Part shown: piece after piece, positions 9,223 to 17,863 of the stretch | How the letters are laid out: each line of letters begins with the position of its first letter | Position numbering within the stretch: the first letter of the stretch is position 1 | Position numbers and translations under genes: made by a program | Notes under the pieces: generated by a model | Told to the model about the DNA's origin: nothing | Seen by the model: the letters and a program-made list of their open reading frames with translations, nothing else | Database searches by the model: none | NCBI RefSeq assembly: GCF_015074785.1 | Contig: NZ_CP042464.1 | Coordinates: 2,601,001 to 2,665,000 of the forward strand | Origin: Segatella copri | Lineage (GTDB): Bacteria > Bacteroidota > Bacteroidia > Bacteroidales > Bacteroidaceae | Direction: 5' to 3' | DNA length: 64,000 nt

Positions 9223-10383
9223 TTACTTGTGCATCAGCTCCGTAGCTATGCGGCGAGCCTCAGCATCGGTCTGCAGATAGACATCGAGGTCGGGATTACT
9301 ATCGAAAGTAGCCTTCACCATCGTCTCTTCGATGATATCAGCCATCTGAAGGAAACCACACTCACCTTTGCGGAAGCCGGCATTCACTATCTCGTTGGCA
9401 GCATTCACGATACATGACATATTACCACCCTTTCTGATGGCATCGAAAGCCAGTTGCAGGCACTTGAACTTCTGATAGTCGGGCTTGAAGAACTGCAAAT
9501 CCTGCGTCTTGAAGAGGTCGAGACGATCGCCATTCAGATGCAGACGCTGAGGGAAAGAGAAGGCATACTGGATAGGCAGACGCATATCTGGCACACCCAA
9601 CTGAGCCTTGACAGCACCATCAACAAACTGAACGGCACTATGCACAACGCTCTGTGGATGGATAAGCACCTCAATCTTGTCAGCCGGAACCCCAAAGAGC
9701 CATTTAGCTTCTGTCACCTCGAAGCCCTTGTTCATGAGCGAAGCCGAATCGATGGTTATCTTGGCGCCCATATCCCAGGTAGGATGCTTGAGGGCATCGG
9801 CAGCAGTCACCTTCTCCAACTGCTCGTGGGTATAATTACGGAAAGGACCACCCGAACAGGTCAGGAGAATCTTCTCTACCTCGTTGTCACCCTCACCCAC
9901 CAGACTCTGGAAGATGGCACTATGCTCGCTGTCAACAGGGAGGATAGGCACATGATATTCCTGTGCAAGATTGCAAATCAGTTCACCCGCTACCACCAGC
10001 GTTTCCTTGTTGGCAAGACATATCTTTTTGCGCGCCTTGATGGCATGGATGGTTGGTTCCAGGCCCGAGAAGCCTACCATGGAAGCCAGCACCATATCGA
10101 TAGGCTCAGCCTGTACGATATCGCAAAGCGCCTGAGCACCGGCATAAACCTTGATATCAGGCTCATCACTGAGCATATCCTTCAGCTCCTCGTAACGAGC
10201 CTCATTGGCAATGACCACAGCAGCCGGATGGAACTTGCGAGCCTGCTCGGCAAGTTCCTGCACTCGGTTGTTGGCGGTGAGGCAATACACCTCGTAAAGG
10301 TCACTGTGCTGCTCGATGACATCAAGCGCCTGTGTACCGATACTTCCCGTAGAACCGAGAATACATATCTGTTGTTTCTTCAT
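9223..10383 (-). CDS. dxr: 1-deoxy-D-xylulose-5-phosphate reductoisomerase
   Basis: The NADPH-dependent second enzyme of the MEP isoprenoid pathway, converting DXP to MEP; also called ispC. It has 386 aa, the usual length. The N-terminal Rossmann motif ILGSTGSIGTQALDV, the metal and substrate region (LPVDSEHSAIFQSL) and MNKGFEVTEAKWLF are all present. ispF is also in this window (60642), but the ispD-like gene at 49461 may have another role. The start at 10383 directly abuts a repeated leader element. Confidence 0.97.
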   Translation of the reverse strand: MKKQQICILGSTGSIGTQALDVIEQHSDLYEVYCLTANNRVQELAEQARKFHPAAVVIANEARYEELKDMLSDEPDIKVYAGAQALCDIVQAEPIDMVLASMVGFSGLEPTIHAIKARKKICLANKETLVVAGELICNLAQEYHVPILPVDSEHSAIFQSLVGEGDNEVEKILLTCSGGPFRNYTHEQLEKVTAADALKHPTWDMGAKITIDSASLMNKGFEVTEAKWLFGVPADKIEVLIHPQSVVHSAVQFVDGAVKAQLGVPDMRLPIQYAFSFPQRLHLNGDRLDLFKTQDLQFFKPDYQKFKCLQLAFDAIRKGGNMSCIVNAANEIVNAGFRKGECGFLQMADIIEETMVKATFDSNPDLDVYLQTDAEARRIATELMHK

Positions 10384-10470
10384 TTACTTTGAAATTATTA
10401 ACTTTGAACTTAGAACTTTATGATTAGTAAAGCAAATGAATTCTTCACTCTTCGTTCTTCACTCTTCACT
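10384..10470 (-). repeat. Leader repeat upstream of dxr (inverted copy of the gmk leader)
   Basis: On the minus strand the block between rimM and dxr contains GTGAAGAATTCATTTGC, then TTTACTAATCATAAAGTTC. This is identical over about 36 bp to the sequence before gmk at 14685-14722, where it lies on the plus strand. Degenerate AAAGTTC heptads follow up to the dxr ATG. Confidence 0.88.
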
Positions 10471-10992
10471 TTATAAATCTAGCAATCCCTCAGGAATTGC
10501 CATTCTGATTTCTTTCTTTTCAGCACTCACCTCTTCGATGAGGTCGTTGCTGGCAGGGATGAGGATTTCATCACCTGCATCGGTTGTTACCTCGAAAAGA
10601 AGATTGAGAGTGGAATCGTCTACATGATCAATGGTTCCTACCACCTTGCCGCTTACGGCATCTACCAGATGGAAACCGATGATTTCTGCCCAGCTCATGT
10701 TCTCTTCGTCACTGTCAGAGAGATGACGTGGGAAGAAAACCTCGCAACCGGTATAGTTGCGTGCCTGCTCCTGGGTATCGATATCCTCAAACTTCACGAG
10801 CACATTCTCATCGTTCTTAAAACGATATTCCTCTAAATAGAAAGGCACGAGGATGCCATCGATGTCGAGTACCAGGTACTCGGCATCTACACGGTCGAAA
10901 ACATCATCTGTAATGGCGAAAGTAATCTCGCCCTTCACGCCATGAGGTTTTCCCAACTTGCCTATCTTATATACTTCGTCGCGTCTAATCAT
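10471..10992 (-). CDS. rimM: Ribosome maturation factor RimM
   Basis: RimM binds ribosomal protein S19 and assists 16S rRNA processing in 30S assembly. The 173-aa product begins with the RimM N-domain (YKIGKLGKPHGVKGEITF) and ends with a PRC-barrel-like part (FHLVDAVSGKVVGTIDHVDD, then IPEGLLDL). Length is normal. It lies between murA and dxr in the housekeeping operon, and its start codon is the last of a row of ATGs formed by TGTTGAA/TGTTAAA heptads. Confidence 0.95.
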   Translation of the reverse strand: MIRRDEVYKIGKLGKPHGVKGEITFAITDDVFDRVDAEYLVLDIDGILVPFYLEEYRFKNDENVLVKFEDIDTQEQARNYTGCEVFFPRHLSDSDEENMSWAEIIGFHLVDAVSGKVVGTIDHVDDSTLNLLFEVTTDAGDEILIPASNDLIEEVSAEKKEIRMAIPEGLLDL

Positions 10993-11022
10993 TCAACATT
11001 CAACATTTAACATTTAACATTG
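10993..11022 (-). repeat. TGTTAAA/TGTTGAA heptads before rimM
   Basis: Four 7-bp units (AATGTTA twice, AATGTTG twice, minus strand) fill the 31-bp gap between murA and rimM. Each unit contains an ATG in a different frame. The two nearest upstream ATGs read only very short peptides, which makes the rimM start context unusual. Confidence 0.85.
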
Positions 11023-11023
11023 A

Positions 11024-12334
11024 TTAATCACTGACACGGGTTATCTTGGCACCCAGCGCATTAAGGCGATGCTCGATATCCTCATAACCACGGTCTATCT
11101 GGGCAATATTGGCAATGCGGCTGGTACCGTTGGCACTCATGGCAGCAATCAGCAGGGCTATACCGGCACGGATATCAGGACTGGTCATTCTGCCAGCACG
11201 CAGTTTGATCTTATGGTCATGACCAACCACCACAGCACGGTGAGGATCACAGAGAATAATCTGCGCACCCATATCAATCAGTTTATCCACGAAGAAGAGG
11301 CGGCTCTCGAACATCTTCTGATGGAAGAGGACGCTGCCACGAGCCTGGGTAGCCACTACGAGGAGCACGGAAAGAAGGTCAGGAGTGAGTCCTGGCCAAG
11401 GGGCATCGGCAAGCGTCATGATGGTGCCGTCAATAAATGAATCGATGACATAATGTTTCTGTTCTGGAATCACAAGGTCATCGTTCTCTATCTTTATCTT
11501 CACTCCCAGGCGGCGGAATGCATCAGGAATAATGCCCAAATCCTTGACAGACACATTCTTGATGCGCACACCTTCGCCACACATTGCCGCCATGCCGATG
11601 AATGAACCTACCTCAATCATATCAGGCAAGATGCGATGCTCGGCACCATGCAGTTTATCAACACCCACGATGGTGAGCAGGTTGCTGGCGATGCCGCTGA
11701 TCTGAGCGCCCATCGCATTGAGCAGATGGCAGAGCTGCTGGATATATGGTTCGCAAGCTGCATTATAAATGGTGGTAGTGCCCTTTGCCAATACTGATGC
11801 CATGATGATATTGGCGGTACCGGTAACCGAAGCCTCATCAAGCAACATATAGCAGCCCTTCAGCTTCTTTGCCTGTATCTGGTAAACATTACGCTCATCA
11901 TCGTGAACGAAGTTGGCGCCCAGATACTTGAAGCCCAGGAAGTGGGTATCCAGACGGCGACGACCTATCTTATCGCCACCCGGCTGAGCTATGGTAGCCT
12001 TGCCACATCTACCGAGCAGCGGACCTATCATGAGCACACTACCACGAAGAGAAGAACATTTCTTCACAAACTCCAGACTGTCGAGATAATCGAGTTTCAA
12101 CTCATCACTTTGGAATGTATAGTCGTGACGACTGTGCTTGGTTACCTTGACACCTATCTCCTGGAGCAACTTAATCAGGTTGTTCACATCCAGGATGTCC
12201 GGCACGTTGGTGATGCGCACAGGCTCGTCGGTAAGGATTGTGGTACAGATAACCTGCAGGGCCTCGTTCTTGGCGCCCTGAGGTGTGATAGTACCTTTGA
12301 GCGGATGACCGCCCTCTATGATGAAAGACTCCAT
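11024..12334 (-). CDS. murA: UDP-N-acetylglucosamine 1-carboxyvinyltransferase MurA
   Basis: The first committed step of peptidoglycan synthesis: transfer of enolpyruvate from PEP to UDP-GlcNAc. It has 436 aa, with an inside-out EPSP-synthase fold and the N-terminal GAKNEAL motif (Lys22). The catalytic loop reads QPGGDKIGRRRLD, so the residue aligned with E. coli Cys115 is Asp121. That Asp form is known from Chlamydia and mycobacteria, where it makes MurA insensitive to fosfomycin, so intrinsic resistance is predicted here. It lies between DUF4290 and rimM in the operon. Confidence 0.96.
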   Translation of the reverse strand: MESFIIEGGHPLKGTITPQGAKNEALQVICTTILTDEPVRITNVPDILDVNNLIKLLQEIGVKVTKHSRHDYTFQSDELKLDYLDSLEFVKKCSSLRGSVLMIGPLLGRCGKATIAQPGGDKIGRRRLDTHFLGFKYLGANFVHDDERNVYQIQAKKLKGCYMLLDEASVTGTANIIMASVLAKGTTTIYNAACEPYIQQLCHLLNAMGAQISGIASNLLTIVGVDKLHGAEHRILPDMIEVGSFIGMAAMCGEGVRIKNVSVKDLGIIPDAFRRLGVKIKIENDDLVIPEQKHYVIDSFIDGTIMTLADAPWPGLTPDLLSVLLVVATQARGSVLFHQKMFESRLFFVDKLIDMGAQIILCDPHRAVVVGHDHKIKLRAGRMTSPDIRAGIALLIAAMSANGTSRIANIAQIDRGYEDIEHRLNALGAKITRVSD

Positions 12335-12364
12335 AAGCTTGTCTACTATATATAATAATGTGGA

Positions 12365-12964
12365 TTACTTTTTCTTCTTATTATTATTTACATTCTTAGG
12401 CTGTGCCTCAATCTTCTCGAAAACGAAAGTATCGAGATCGAGCTGGATGTTGCCATCGGTAAAACGTGCCAGATCGGAAGCTACCTTGGCTACATCACTG
12501 GAGCCATGGCTCCAGGTTACCAGGTCGCGATGCATCTGGTTGGCAGTAAGTTCCACGAGTTTATCGCGCTCCTCACTTGGTTCCATCGTCTTCAGCTTTT
12601 CAAAAATCTCGAAGAGCATAGCTCCATAATGGCGCACCGGGATGGGCTGCATAGGATATGGCAAAGGCTCCGGCTTGGTTGCTATCTTCACAGCATCCGA
12701 TACATCATAAGGGAAATCGATGTCGAGCTGGAAATTGCTCATGATGGCAAGCTGGTCCCAGAGTTTCTGCTCATGGTCCTCTACCCCTCTGTTCTCAGGG
12801 AACATACGGTCCATGACTGCAATAATGGTCTCTGCACAGCGCTGGCGCTCTTCACGGTCGGTAAGCGTCAGACAATGGTCTACCATCTGCTGAATCTCAC
12901 GGCCATACTCTGGCAGAATGAGCTTAGCTCTCTGGGTATTATAGTCTAATCCTTCTATATTCAT
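12365..12964 (-). CDS. DUF4290 family protein
   Basis: A 199-aa soluble protein recognised as the Bacteroidota-specific DUF4290 family from its N-terminus (LDYNTQRAKLILPEYGREIQ) and its fixed place between tsaB and murA. It is probably all-helical, with no signal peptide or membrane segment, and ends in a short basic tail (NNNKKKK). The function is unknown. Its constant neighbours suggest a link to cell-wall synthesis or tRNA modification only by association. Confidence 0.85.
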   Translation of the reverse strand: MNIEGLDYNTQRAKLILPEYGREIQQMVDHCLTLTDREERQRCAETIIAVMDRMFPENRGVEDHEQKLWDQLAIMSNFQLDIDFPYDVSDAVKIATKPEPLPYPMQPIPVRHYGAMLFEIFEKLKTMEPSEERDKLVELTANQMHRDLVTWSHGSSDVAKVASDLARFTDGNIQLDLDTFVFEKIEAQPKNVNNNKKKK

Positions 12965-12993
12965 TCTTACAATATTTTATATAATCAATAATT

Positions 12994-13686
12994 CTAGAGC
13001 AGTTTCTTTGGCATCTTAGCCACGAAATCCTTGAGATAGAAAGGCACGAAATATGCCACATCTTCGAATTTGCCCTCTACAAAACGCTTCTCTGCCAGCG
13101 GAGCCATATTCTTAGCCAAAGGCTCAATGCCCTCTACGAGGTGAGCATTCGGATGGTTGATGGTCTCCATACACTTGGCAGCGCCATTTCCGAAGAAGTA
13201 CACATGATGCTGGTCCAGATATTCCTTGTAGGTATCAGCATCCACAATATCTGCCTGAATAGGGCGAACCACCTTCAGGGCGCGGTCGAGCACTTCGGCA
13301 TATACCTCCATGCGACGGGCGTCGAGCATAGGTACGATGAGGGCGTCTTCCTCCTCAGGATGTTCGCCAAGCAATACAGGCACTGCCATCAGTTCGAGTG
13401 TTGGAACAGCGATGAGTTTCACACCGCGACCATAACAGATGCCCTTCGCCATACTCACACCGATACGCAATCCGGTATAGGAACCCGGACCACAACTTAC
13501 CGCCACAGCCTCCAGCGGAAGACCATGAGAATCGAGGAAATCAAGAGCCTCATCCACAAACACACCCAACTTAACAGCATGGTTCGGACCAGTGTGATCT
13601 TCCTGGTTGAAAATCACCTGTCCACTATCACTAATTGCCACTGAGCACACGTCCGTACTCGTCTCAATATTCAAAATACACGACAT
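12994..13686 (-). CDS. tsaB: tRNA threonylcarbamoyladenosine biosynthesis protein TsaB
   Basis: A partner of TsaD and TsaE in making t6A37 in ANN-decoding tRNAs. It has 230 aa from the chosen ATG (13686), opening with CILNIETSTDVCSVAI; VSCGPGSYTGLRIGVSMAKG follows, as is typical of TsaB. An upstream in-frame start at 13728 would lie upstream of the promoter box at 13715-13723 and is rejected. It is the first gene of the minus-strand operon that ends with rseP, and its promoter region is shared with the divergent yicC. Confidence 0.94.
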   Translation of the reverse strand: MSCILNIETSTDVCSVAISDSGQVIFNQEDHTGPNHAVKLGVFVDEALDFLDSHGLPLEAVAVSCGPGSYTGLRIGVSMAKGICYGRGVKLIAVPTLELMAVPVLLGEHPEEEDALIVPMLDARRMEVYAEVLDRALKVVRPIQADIVDADTYKEYLDQHHVYFFGNGAAKCMETINHPNAHLVEGIEPLAKNMAPLAEKRFVEGKFEDVAYFVPFYLKDFVAKMPKKLL

Positions 13687-13714
13687 AATAAAAAAATATA
13701 TTCTTAAATAAGGT

Positions 13715-13754
13715 GCAAATATACTCATTTTCTCGCTTTTTTTTGTACTTTTGC
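13715..13754. promoter_or_regulatory. Divergent promoters for tsaB (minus) and yicC (plus)
   Basis: On the minus strand TATATTTGC occupies 13715-13723, 29 bp before the tsaB ATG. On the plus strand TACTTTTGC occupies 13746-13754, 24 bp before the yicC ATG. The two -7 boxes are only 22 bp apart, so the polymerase footprints overlap and the two operons probably compete. Clear -33 TTG elements are not evident for either. Confidence 0.65.
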
Positions 13755-13777
13755 AGAAATTTAACGCGAAAGATTAT

Positions 13778-14656
13778 ATGATACAGTCAATGACAGGCTT
13801 CGGAAAAGCTACCGCGGCCTTTAAAACAAAGAAGATTAATGTAGAGATAAAGTCATTAAATAGCAAGACGCTTGACCTCTCTACTCGTATTGCTCCGCTC
13901 TATAGAGAGAAGGAGATGGAAATCCGTCAGTATATCTCTAAAAATCTAGAAAGAGGCAAGGTTGACTTCGCCATCTGGATTGATAAGGATGCTACTACAG
14001 ATGCCACTCCTATCAACGCGGCACTTGTACAGAATTATTACCAGCAAATCAAGAAGATTTCGGCTGAAACAGGCATTCCCGAGCCAACCGACTGGTACAG
14101 CACTCTGTTGCGTCTTCCTGATGTAACAACGAAGACGGATGTGGAAGAATTGAGCGACGAGGAGTGGGAAGTGGCAAAAAATGCAATTTGCGAGGCTGTG
14201 AACCATCTCGTAGCCTTCCGCAAGCAGGAAGGAGCCGCTCTTCAGAAGAAATTCACAGAGAAGGTGGATAACATCCAGGCGCTCCTTGCCAGCATCGAAC
14301 CATACGAGAAGGCTCGCGTGGAGAAAATCAGACAGAACATTGTTAACGGCCTGCAGCAGATTCCGAATGTGGATTACGACAAGAACCGCCTGGAGCAGGA
14401 GCTCATCTACTACATCGAGAAGCTCGACATCAGCGAGGAGAAGCAGCGCCTTGCCAACCACCTGAAGTATTTCCGCGAGACCATGAATGAGGAAGATCAT
14501 GGTGTAGGAAAAAAACTCGGTTTTATCGCACAGGAAATGGGACGCGAAATCAACACCACCGGCTCTAAGAGCAACCAGGCTGAGATGCAGAACATCGTGG
14601 TGAAGATGAAGGACGAACTGGAGCAGATCAAGGAGCAGGTGCTGAATGCTCTTTAA
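13778..14656 (+). CDS. yicC: YicC/YloC family endoribonuclease
   Basis: A 292-aa member of the YicC family, which in E. coli acts as an RNA endonuclease affecting small-RNA decay. It starts MIQSMTGFGKAT (an earlier in-frame start at 13751 lies inside the promoter) and ends with GSKSNQAEMQNIVVKMKDEL, both signature segments. It is the first gene of a plus-strand operon; gmk follows after a 90-bp leader repeat, an arrangement common in bacteria, where yicC and gmk are neighbours. Confidence 0.93.
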   Translation: MIQSMTGFGKATAAFKTKKINVEIKSLNSKTLDLSTRIAPLYREKEMEIRQYISKNLERGKVDFAIWIDKDATTDATPINAALVQNYYQQIKKISAETGIPEPTDWYSTLLRLPDVTTKTDVEELSDEEWEVAKNAICEAVNHLVAFRKQEGAALQKKFTEKVDNIQALLASIEPYEKARVEKIRQNIVNGLQQIPNVDYDKNRLEQELIYYIEKLDISEEKQRLANHLKYFRETMNEEDHGVGKKLGFIAQEMGREINTTGSKSNQAEMQNIVVKMKDELEQIKEQVLNAL

Positions 14657-14746
14657 TAAAGTGAAGAACGAAGAGTGAAAAGTGAAGAATTCATTTGCTT
14701 TACTAATCATAAAGTTCAAAGTTCAATATTCAAAGTTCAAAGTAAA
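14655..14746 (+). repeat. Leader repeat upstream of gmk
   Basis: The sequence starts with purine-rich GTGAAGAACGAAGAGTG, continues through GTGAAGAATTCATTTGC and CTAATCATAAAGTTC, and ends in AAAGTTC heptads up to the gmk ATG. Positions 14685-14722 match the dxr leader exactly, in inverted orientation. It is open in the gmk frame, which falsely lengthens the ORF by 24 codons. Confidence 0.88.
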
Positions 14747-15322
14747 ATGAAGAACGGATTGTTAATTTTCAGCGCCCCATCGGGCAGCGGTAAGAGCACA
14801 ATAGTAAACTGGCTGATGAAAGAGCACCCAGAATTGAAGCTGGCTTTCTCTATCAGCTGCACCTCTCGTGCTCCGCGCGGTACAGAACAGAATGGTGTAG
14901 AGTATTTCTTCCTCTCTCCAGAGGAATTCAAGGCTAAGATTGAGGCTGACGAGTTCCTGGAGTATGAGGAGGTTTACCAGAACAGATTCTACGGCACCCT
15001 GAAGTCACAGGTAGAAAACCAGCTTGCCAAGGGCGAGTCGGTGATTTTCGATGTTGACGTGAAGGGTGGTGTAAACATCAAGAAGTTTTATGGCGAGCGT
15101 GCCTTGAGCATCTTTGTCCAGCCACCTTCGGTAGAAGAATTGCGCCGCCGTCTGGTTGGCCGCAATACTGATGCGCCTGAGGTTATCGAACAGCGCCTTG
15201 CCAAGGCAAGCTATGAGCTGACCTTTGCCCCTCAGTTTGACCACGTGGTCGTAAACGATGATTTGGAGAAGGCTCAGCAGGAGGTTTATCAGCTCGTCAA
15301 GACCTTCCTAGACGCAGAGTAA
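14747..15322 (+). CDS. gmk: Guanylate kinase
   Basis: Phosphorylates GMP to GDP. The chosen start gives 191 aa opening LLIFSAPSGSGKSTIVNWLM (P-loop). The GMP-binding region follows (SCTSRAPRGTEQNGVEYFF), then DVDVKGGVNIKKF and RRRLVGRNTDAPEVIEQRL of the lid. Size and motifs are normal. It lies between yicC and nadD, and nadD begins 3 bp after its stop, so translation is probably coupled. Confidence 0.97.
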   Translation: MKNGLLIFSAPSGSGKSTIVNWLMKEHPELKLAFSISCTSRAPRGTEQNGVEYFFLSPEEFKAKIEADEFLEYEEVYQNRFYGTLKSQVENQLAKGESVIFDVDVKGGVNIKKFYGERALSIFVQPPSVEELRRRLVGRNTDAPEVIEQRLAKASYELTFAPQFDHVVVNDDLEKAQQEVYQLVKTFLDAE

Positions 15323-15325
15323 GAA

Positions 15326-15898
15326 ATGAAGAAGGTAGGAATCTTTGGCGGTAGTTTCAACCCCATCCATACGGGCCATATCGCATTGGCGAAAAGCCTT
15401 TGCGAGAAGGTCTGCCTGGATGAGGTGTGGTTCATGGTTTCGCCCATGAACCCATTCAAGAAGACCGCTACCGACTTGCTCGACGACCAGCTGCGCCTGG
15501 AAATGGTAGAGAAAGCGCTGGAGCACGAGCCACAACTGAAGGCATGCGACTACGAGTTCTGCCTGCCTAAGCCATCTTATACCTGGCGCACACTGCAAGC
15601 CATCAGCAAGGATTACCCCAAAAACGAGTTCACCCTGCTGATTGGTGGTGACAACTGGGCTGCTTTCGACAAGTGGTACCACCACGACGACATCCTAGCC
15701 CACTATCCCATCGTGGTTTATCCGCGCCAGGGAGCCTGCATAGGCAATGTGCCAGAAGGCGTTACCATCGTAGAAACTCCACAGCTCAACATCAGTAGTA
15801 CAGAAATCAGAAAGCGTATCAAAGAGGAGGAAAGCATCAGGGGAATGGTGCCGGAATGCATCGAGCAACTGGCTGTCAGAAACTACAGACAGCTCTAG
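15326..15898 (+). CDS. nadD: Nicotinate-nucleotide adenylyltransferase
   Basis: Converts nicotinate mononucleotide and ATP to deamido-NAD in NAD synthesis. It has 190 aa, with the nucleotidyltransferase motif GIFGGSFNPIHTGHIALAK at the start and the late ISSTEIRKRI motif. Length is normal. It starts 3 bp after gmk and is followed 55 bp later by the phosphoethanolamine-transferase-like gene. Confidence 0.96.
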   Translation: MKKVGIFGGSFNPIHTGHIALAKSLCEKVCLDEVWFMVSPMNPFKKTATDLLDDQLRLEMVEKALEHEPQLKACDYEFCLPKPSYTWRTLQAISKDYPKNEFTLLIGGDNWAAFDKWYHHDDILAHYPIVVYPRQGACIGNVPEGVTIVETPQLNISSTEIRKRIKEEESIRGMVPECIEQLAVRNYRQL

Positions 15899-15953
15899 GC
15901 ATCCCTCTCTCCGAAAACGCTTAAAATCATATTTAAACAACAAACAGCAAAAA

Positions 15954-17861
15954 ATGAGTTGGAAAGAAATCATTAAGAAGTGTCTGAACGTGGCTTCTGC
16001 GCCGATTCGCAGAAATGCCAACTTCTTTGTGTTCATGTACCTGCTGGGCATGATCAGTTCTATCGTGACTACACCAGCCAAGGGGACTTTATACGACAAC
16101 CTGTTCCTGGAAGTCTTTGTCGACCTCTATGTTGTGTGTGCCGTTGTCGCCATCTTCCCCAAGAAGGTACGCTGGGGTCTGCGTGCCGTACTATACATTA
16201 TATTATATAGTACAGCTGCCGCCGACACCTATTGCTACGTGAATTTCGGCTCTACGCTCAACCCTTCTATGCTGATGCTGGTGGGCGAGACCAACAGTTC
16301 GGAGGCTAGCAGTTTCCTCTCAGCCCTCATCTCTGCCGAGGTTCTCTTCAGTAGTGTGGGCTGGATCCTGCTTCTGGCTCTCATCCAGATTCTCATCGCC
16401 ATCTTCCGCAAGCGACTCATCAAGCTATACGTTTTCATCATTACCGTTCTGGAGTTGGCTTCTGTCAAGAAACGGCTGATGGCTATCCCCCGCATGACTG
16501 CAGCCATGCCTGCCAGTTTCGGAATCCTATGCCTCATCATCTTCATCATAGGATGCTGCACCTCCTGGCACAACAAGATGGCTTACCATAAACTCATGAA
16601 CGGTAGAACGATAGGCGAAGTAGAGCATATCCTGACAGAAAAGGATCATGCTGTACTCTATCTGCCTGTCTACCGACTCCAGTTCAGTATCTATGCCAAC
16701 CAGCTGGCTGCGCATCAGATTACCCAACTCATTCATGCTGCCCACGAAGTAAAGGTTGACAGCTGCAGCTACCGCTCGCCAAACATCGTGCTGATTATCG
16801 GCGAAAGCTTCGGCCGCCATCATTCCCAGCAGTACGGCTATTTTATGGATACTACTCCACAGCAGGTAGCCTTGGAGAAATCGCGCAAACTCACCAAGTT
16901 TACCGATGTGGTAACCTGCTGGAACCTGACCAGTTTCGTTTTCAAGAACATGCTCTCTACCCATGTGGTAGGCGAGAAAGGCGAATGGTGCGACTATCCG
17001 CTCTTCCCTGAAGTGTTCCGAAAGGCAGGCTACAACGTAACCTTCATCACCAACGAATTCCTGCCACAGGCAAAGGAGGCTGTTTACGACTTCAGCGGCG
17101 GTTTCTTCCTGAACAACCCGGAACTGAGCAAAATTCAGTTTGACCATCGCAACACCCAGCTCCACGATTTGGACGACGGATTGCTGAAGGATTACGATGA
17201 CAGTCTGAAGAACTTCCAGAAGGAGCACAACCTCACCATCTTCCACCTGATGGGCCAGCATGTAAACTATAAGCAGCGCTACCGCACGAAGCAAGCCCGG
17301 TTCTGGGCAAGCAGTTATGAAGACAAACGTCCTGAACTGACCAATGCCCAGCGCAAGATGCTGAGTCATTACGATAACGCCACCCTCTACAACGACTCTA
17401 TCGTAGCCCAGATTGTAAAGCGTTTCCAAAAGCAGGATGCAATCGTCATCTACGTGCCCGACCATGGCGAGGAATGCTATGAAGAGAACCGTGGCTTCAT
17501 CTGCCGTAACCATTCTGCAGAAATCGACTGGCCGCTGGCTCACTATGAGTTTGAAATTCCGTTCTGGATATACTGTTCGCCAAAATATATCAGGAACCAC
17601 CGCGACATTTACCGTCAGATACGCAAGGCTAAGGACAAGCGCTTCATGACCGATGCCCTGCCTCATCTCCTGCTGTATCTAGCTGGCATTGAGACACCTA
17701 CCTACAAGGAGGAATATAACATCCTGAGTCCGAAATATGACGAGATGCGACCACGTATCCTCAAAAACTCAGCCGACTACGACAAACTTCGTGATGCGCA
17801 TTTGGAAAAGATAAAAAAGGAAGAAAGTAAAAAGGTAAAAAAGAAAGAAAGGAGAAACTGA
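15954..17861 (+). CDS. Phosphoethanolamine transferase-like membrane sulfatase-fold protein
   Basis: A 635-aa protein with about five transmembrane segments in the first 210 residues and a periplasmic alkaline-phosphatase-fold domain. Visible motifs are NIVLIIGESFGRHHSQQYGY (metal-binding Glu), TCWNLTSFVFKNMLST (region of the nucleophile Thr/Ser), VYVPDHGEECY and FEIPFWIY. These fit the EptA/CptA family, which adds phosphoethanolamine to lipid A or core, though LTA-synthase-like activity cannot be excluded. It ends in a Lys-rich tail. The next gene, an acyltransferase, starts 2 bp after its stop, which suggests joint work on envelope glycolipid. Confidence 0.85.
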   Translation: MSWKEIIKKCLNVASAPIRRNANFFVFMYLLGMISSIVTTPAKGTLYDNLFLEVFVDLYVVCAVVAIFPKKVRWGLRAVLYIILYSTAAADTYCYVNFGSTLNPSMLMLVGETNSSEASSFLSALISAEVLFSSVGWILLLALIQILIAIFRKRLIKLYVFIITVLELASVKKRLMAIPRMTAAMPASFGILCLIIFIIGCCTSWHNKMAYHKLMNGRTIGEVEHILTEKDHAVLYLPVYRLQFSIYANQLAAHQITQLIHAAHEVKVDSCSYRSPNIVLIIGESFGRHHSQQYGYFMDTTPQQVALEKSRKLTKFTDVVTCWNLTSFVFKNMLSTHVVGEKGEWCDYPLFPEVFRKAGYNVTFITNEFLPQAKEAVYDFSGGFFLNNPELSKIQFDHRNTQLHDLDDGLLKDYDDSLKNFQKEHNLTIFHLMGQHVNYKQRYRTKQARFWASSYEDKRPELTNAQRKMLSHYDNATLYNDSIVAQIVKRFQKQDAIVIYVPDHGEECYEENRGFICRNHSAEIDWPLAHYEFEIPFWIYCSPKYIRNHRDIYRQIRKAKDKRFMTDALPHLLLYLAGIETPTYKEEYNILSPKYDEMRPRILKNSADYDKLRDAHLEKIKKEESKKVKKKERRN

Positions 17862-17863
17862 TT

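Noticed and set aside
9454..10392. 312-codon plus-strand open frame over dxr
   Set aside because: Antisense shadow of a clearly recognised dxr gene.
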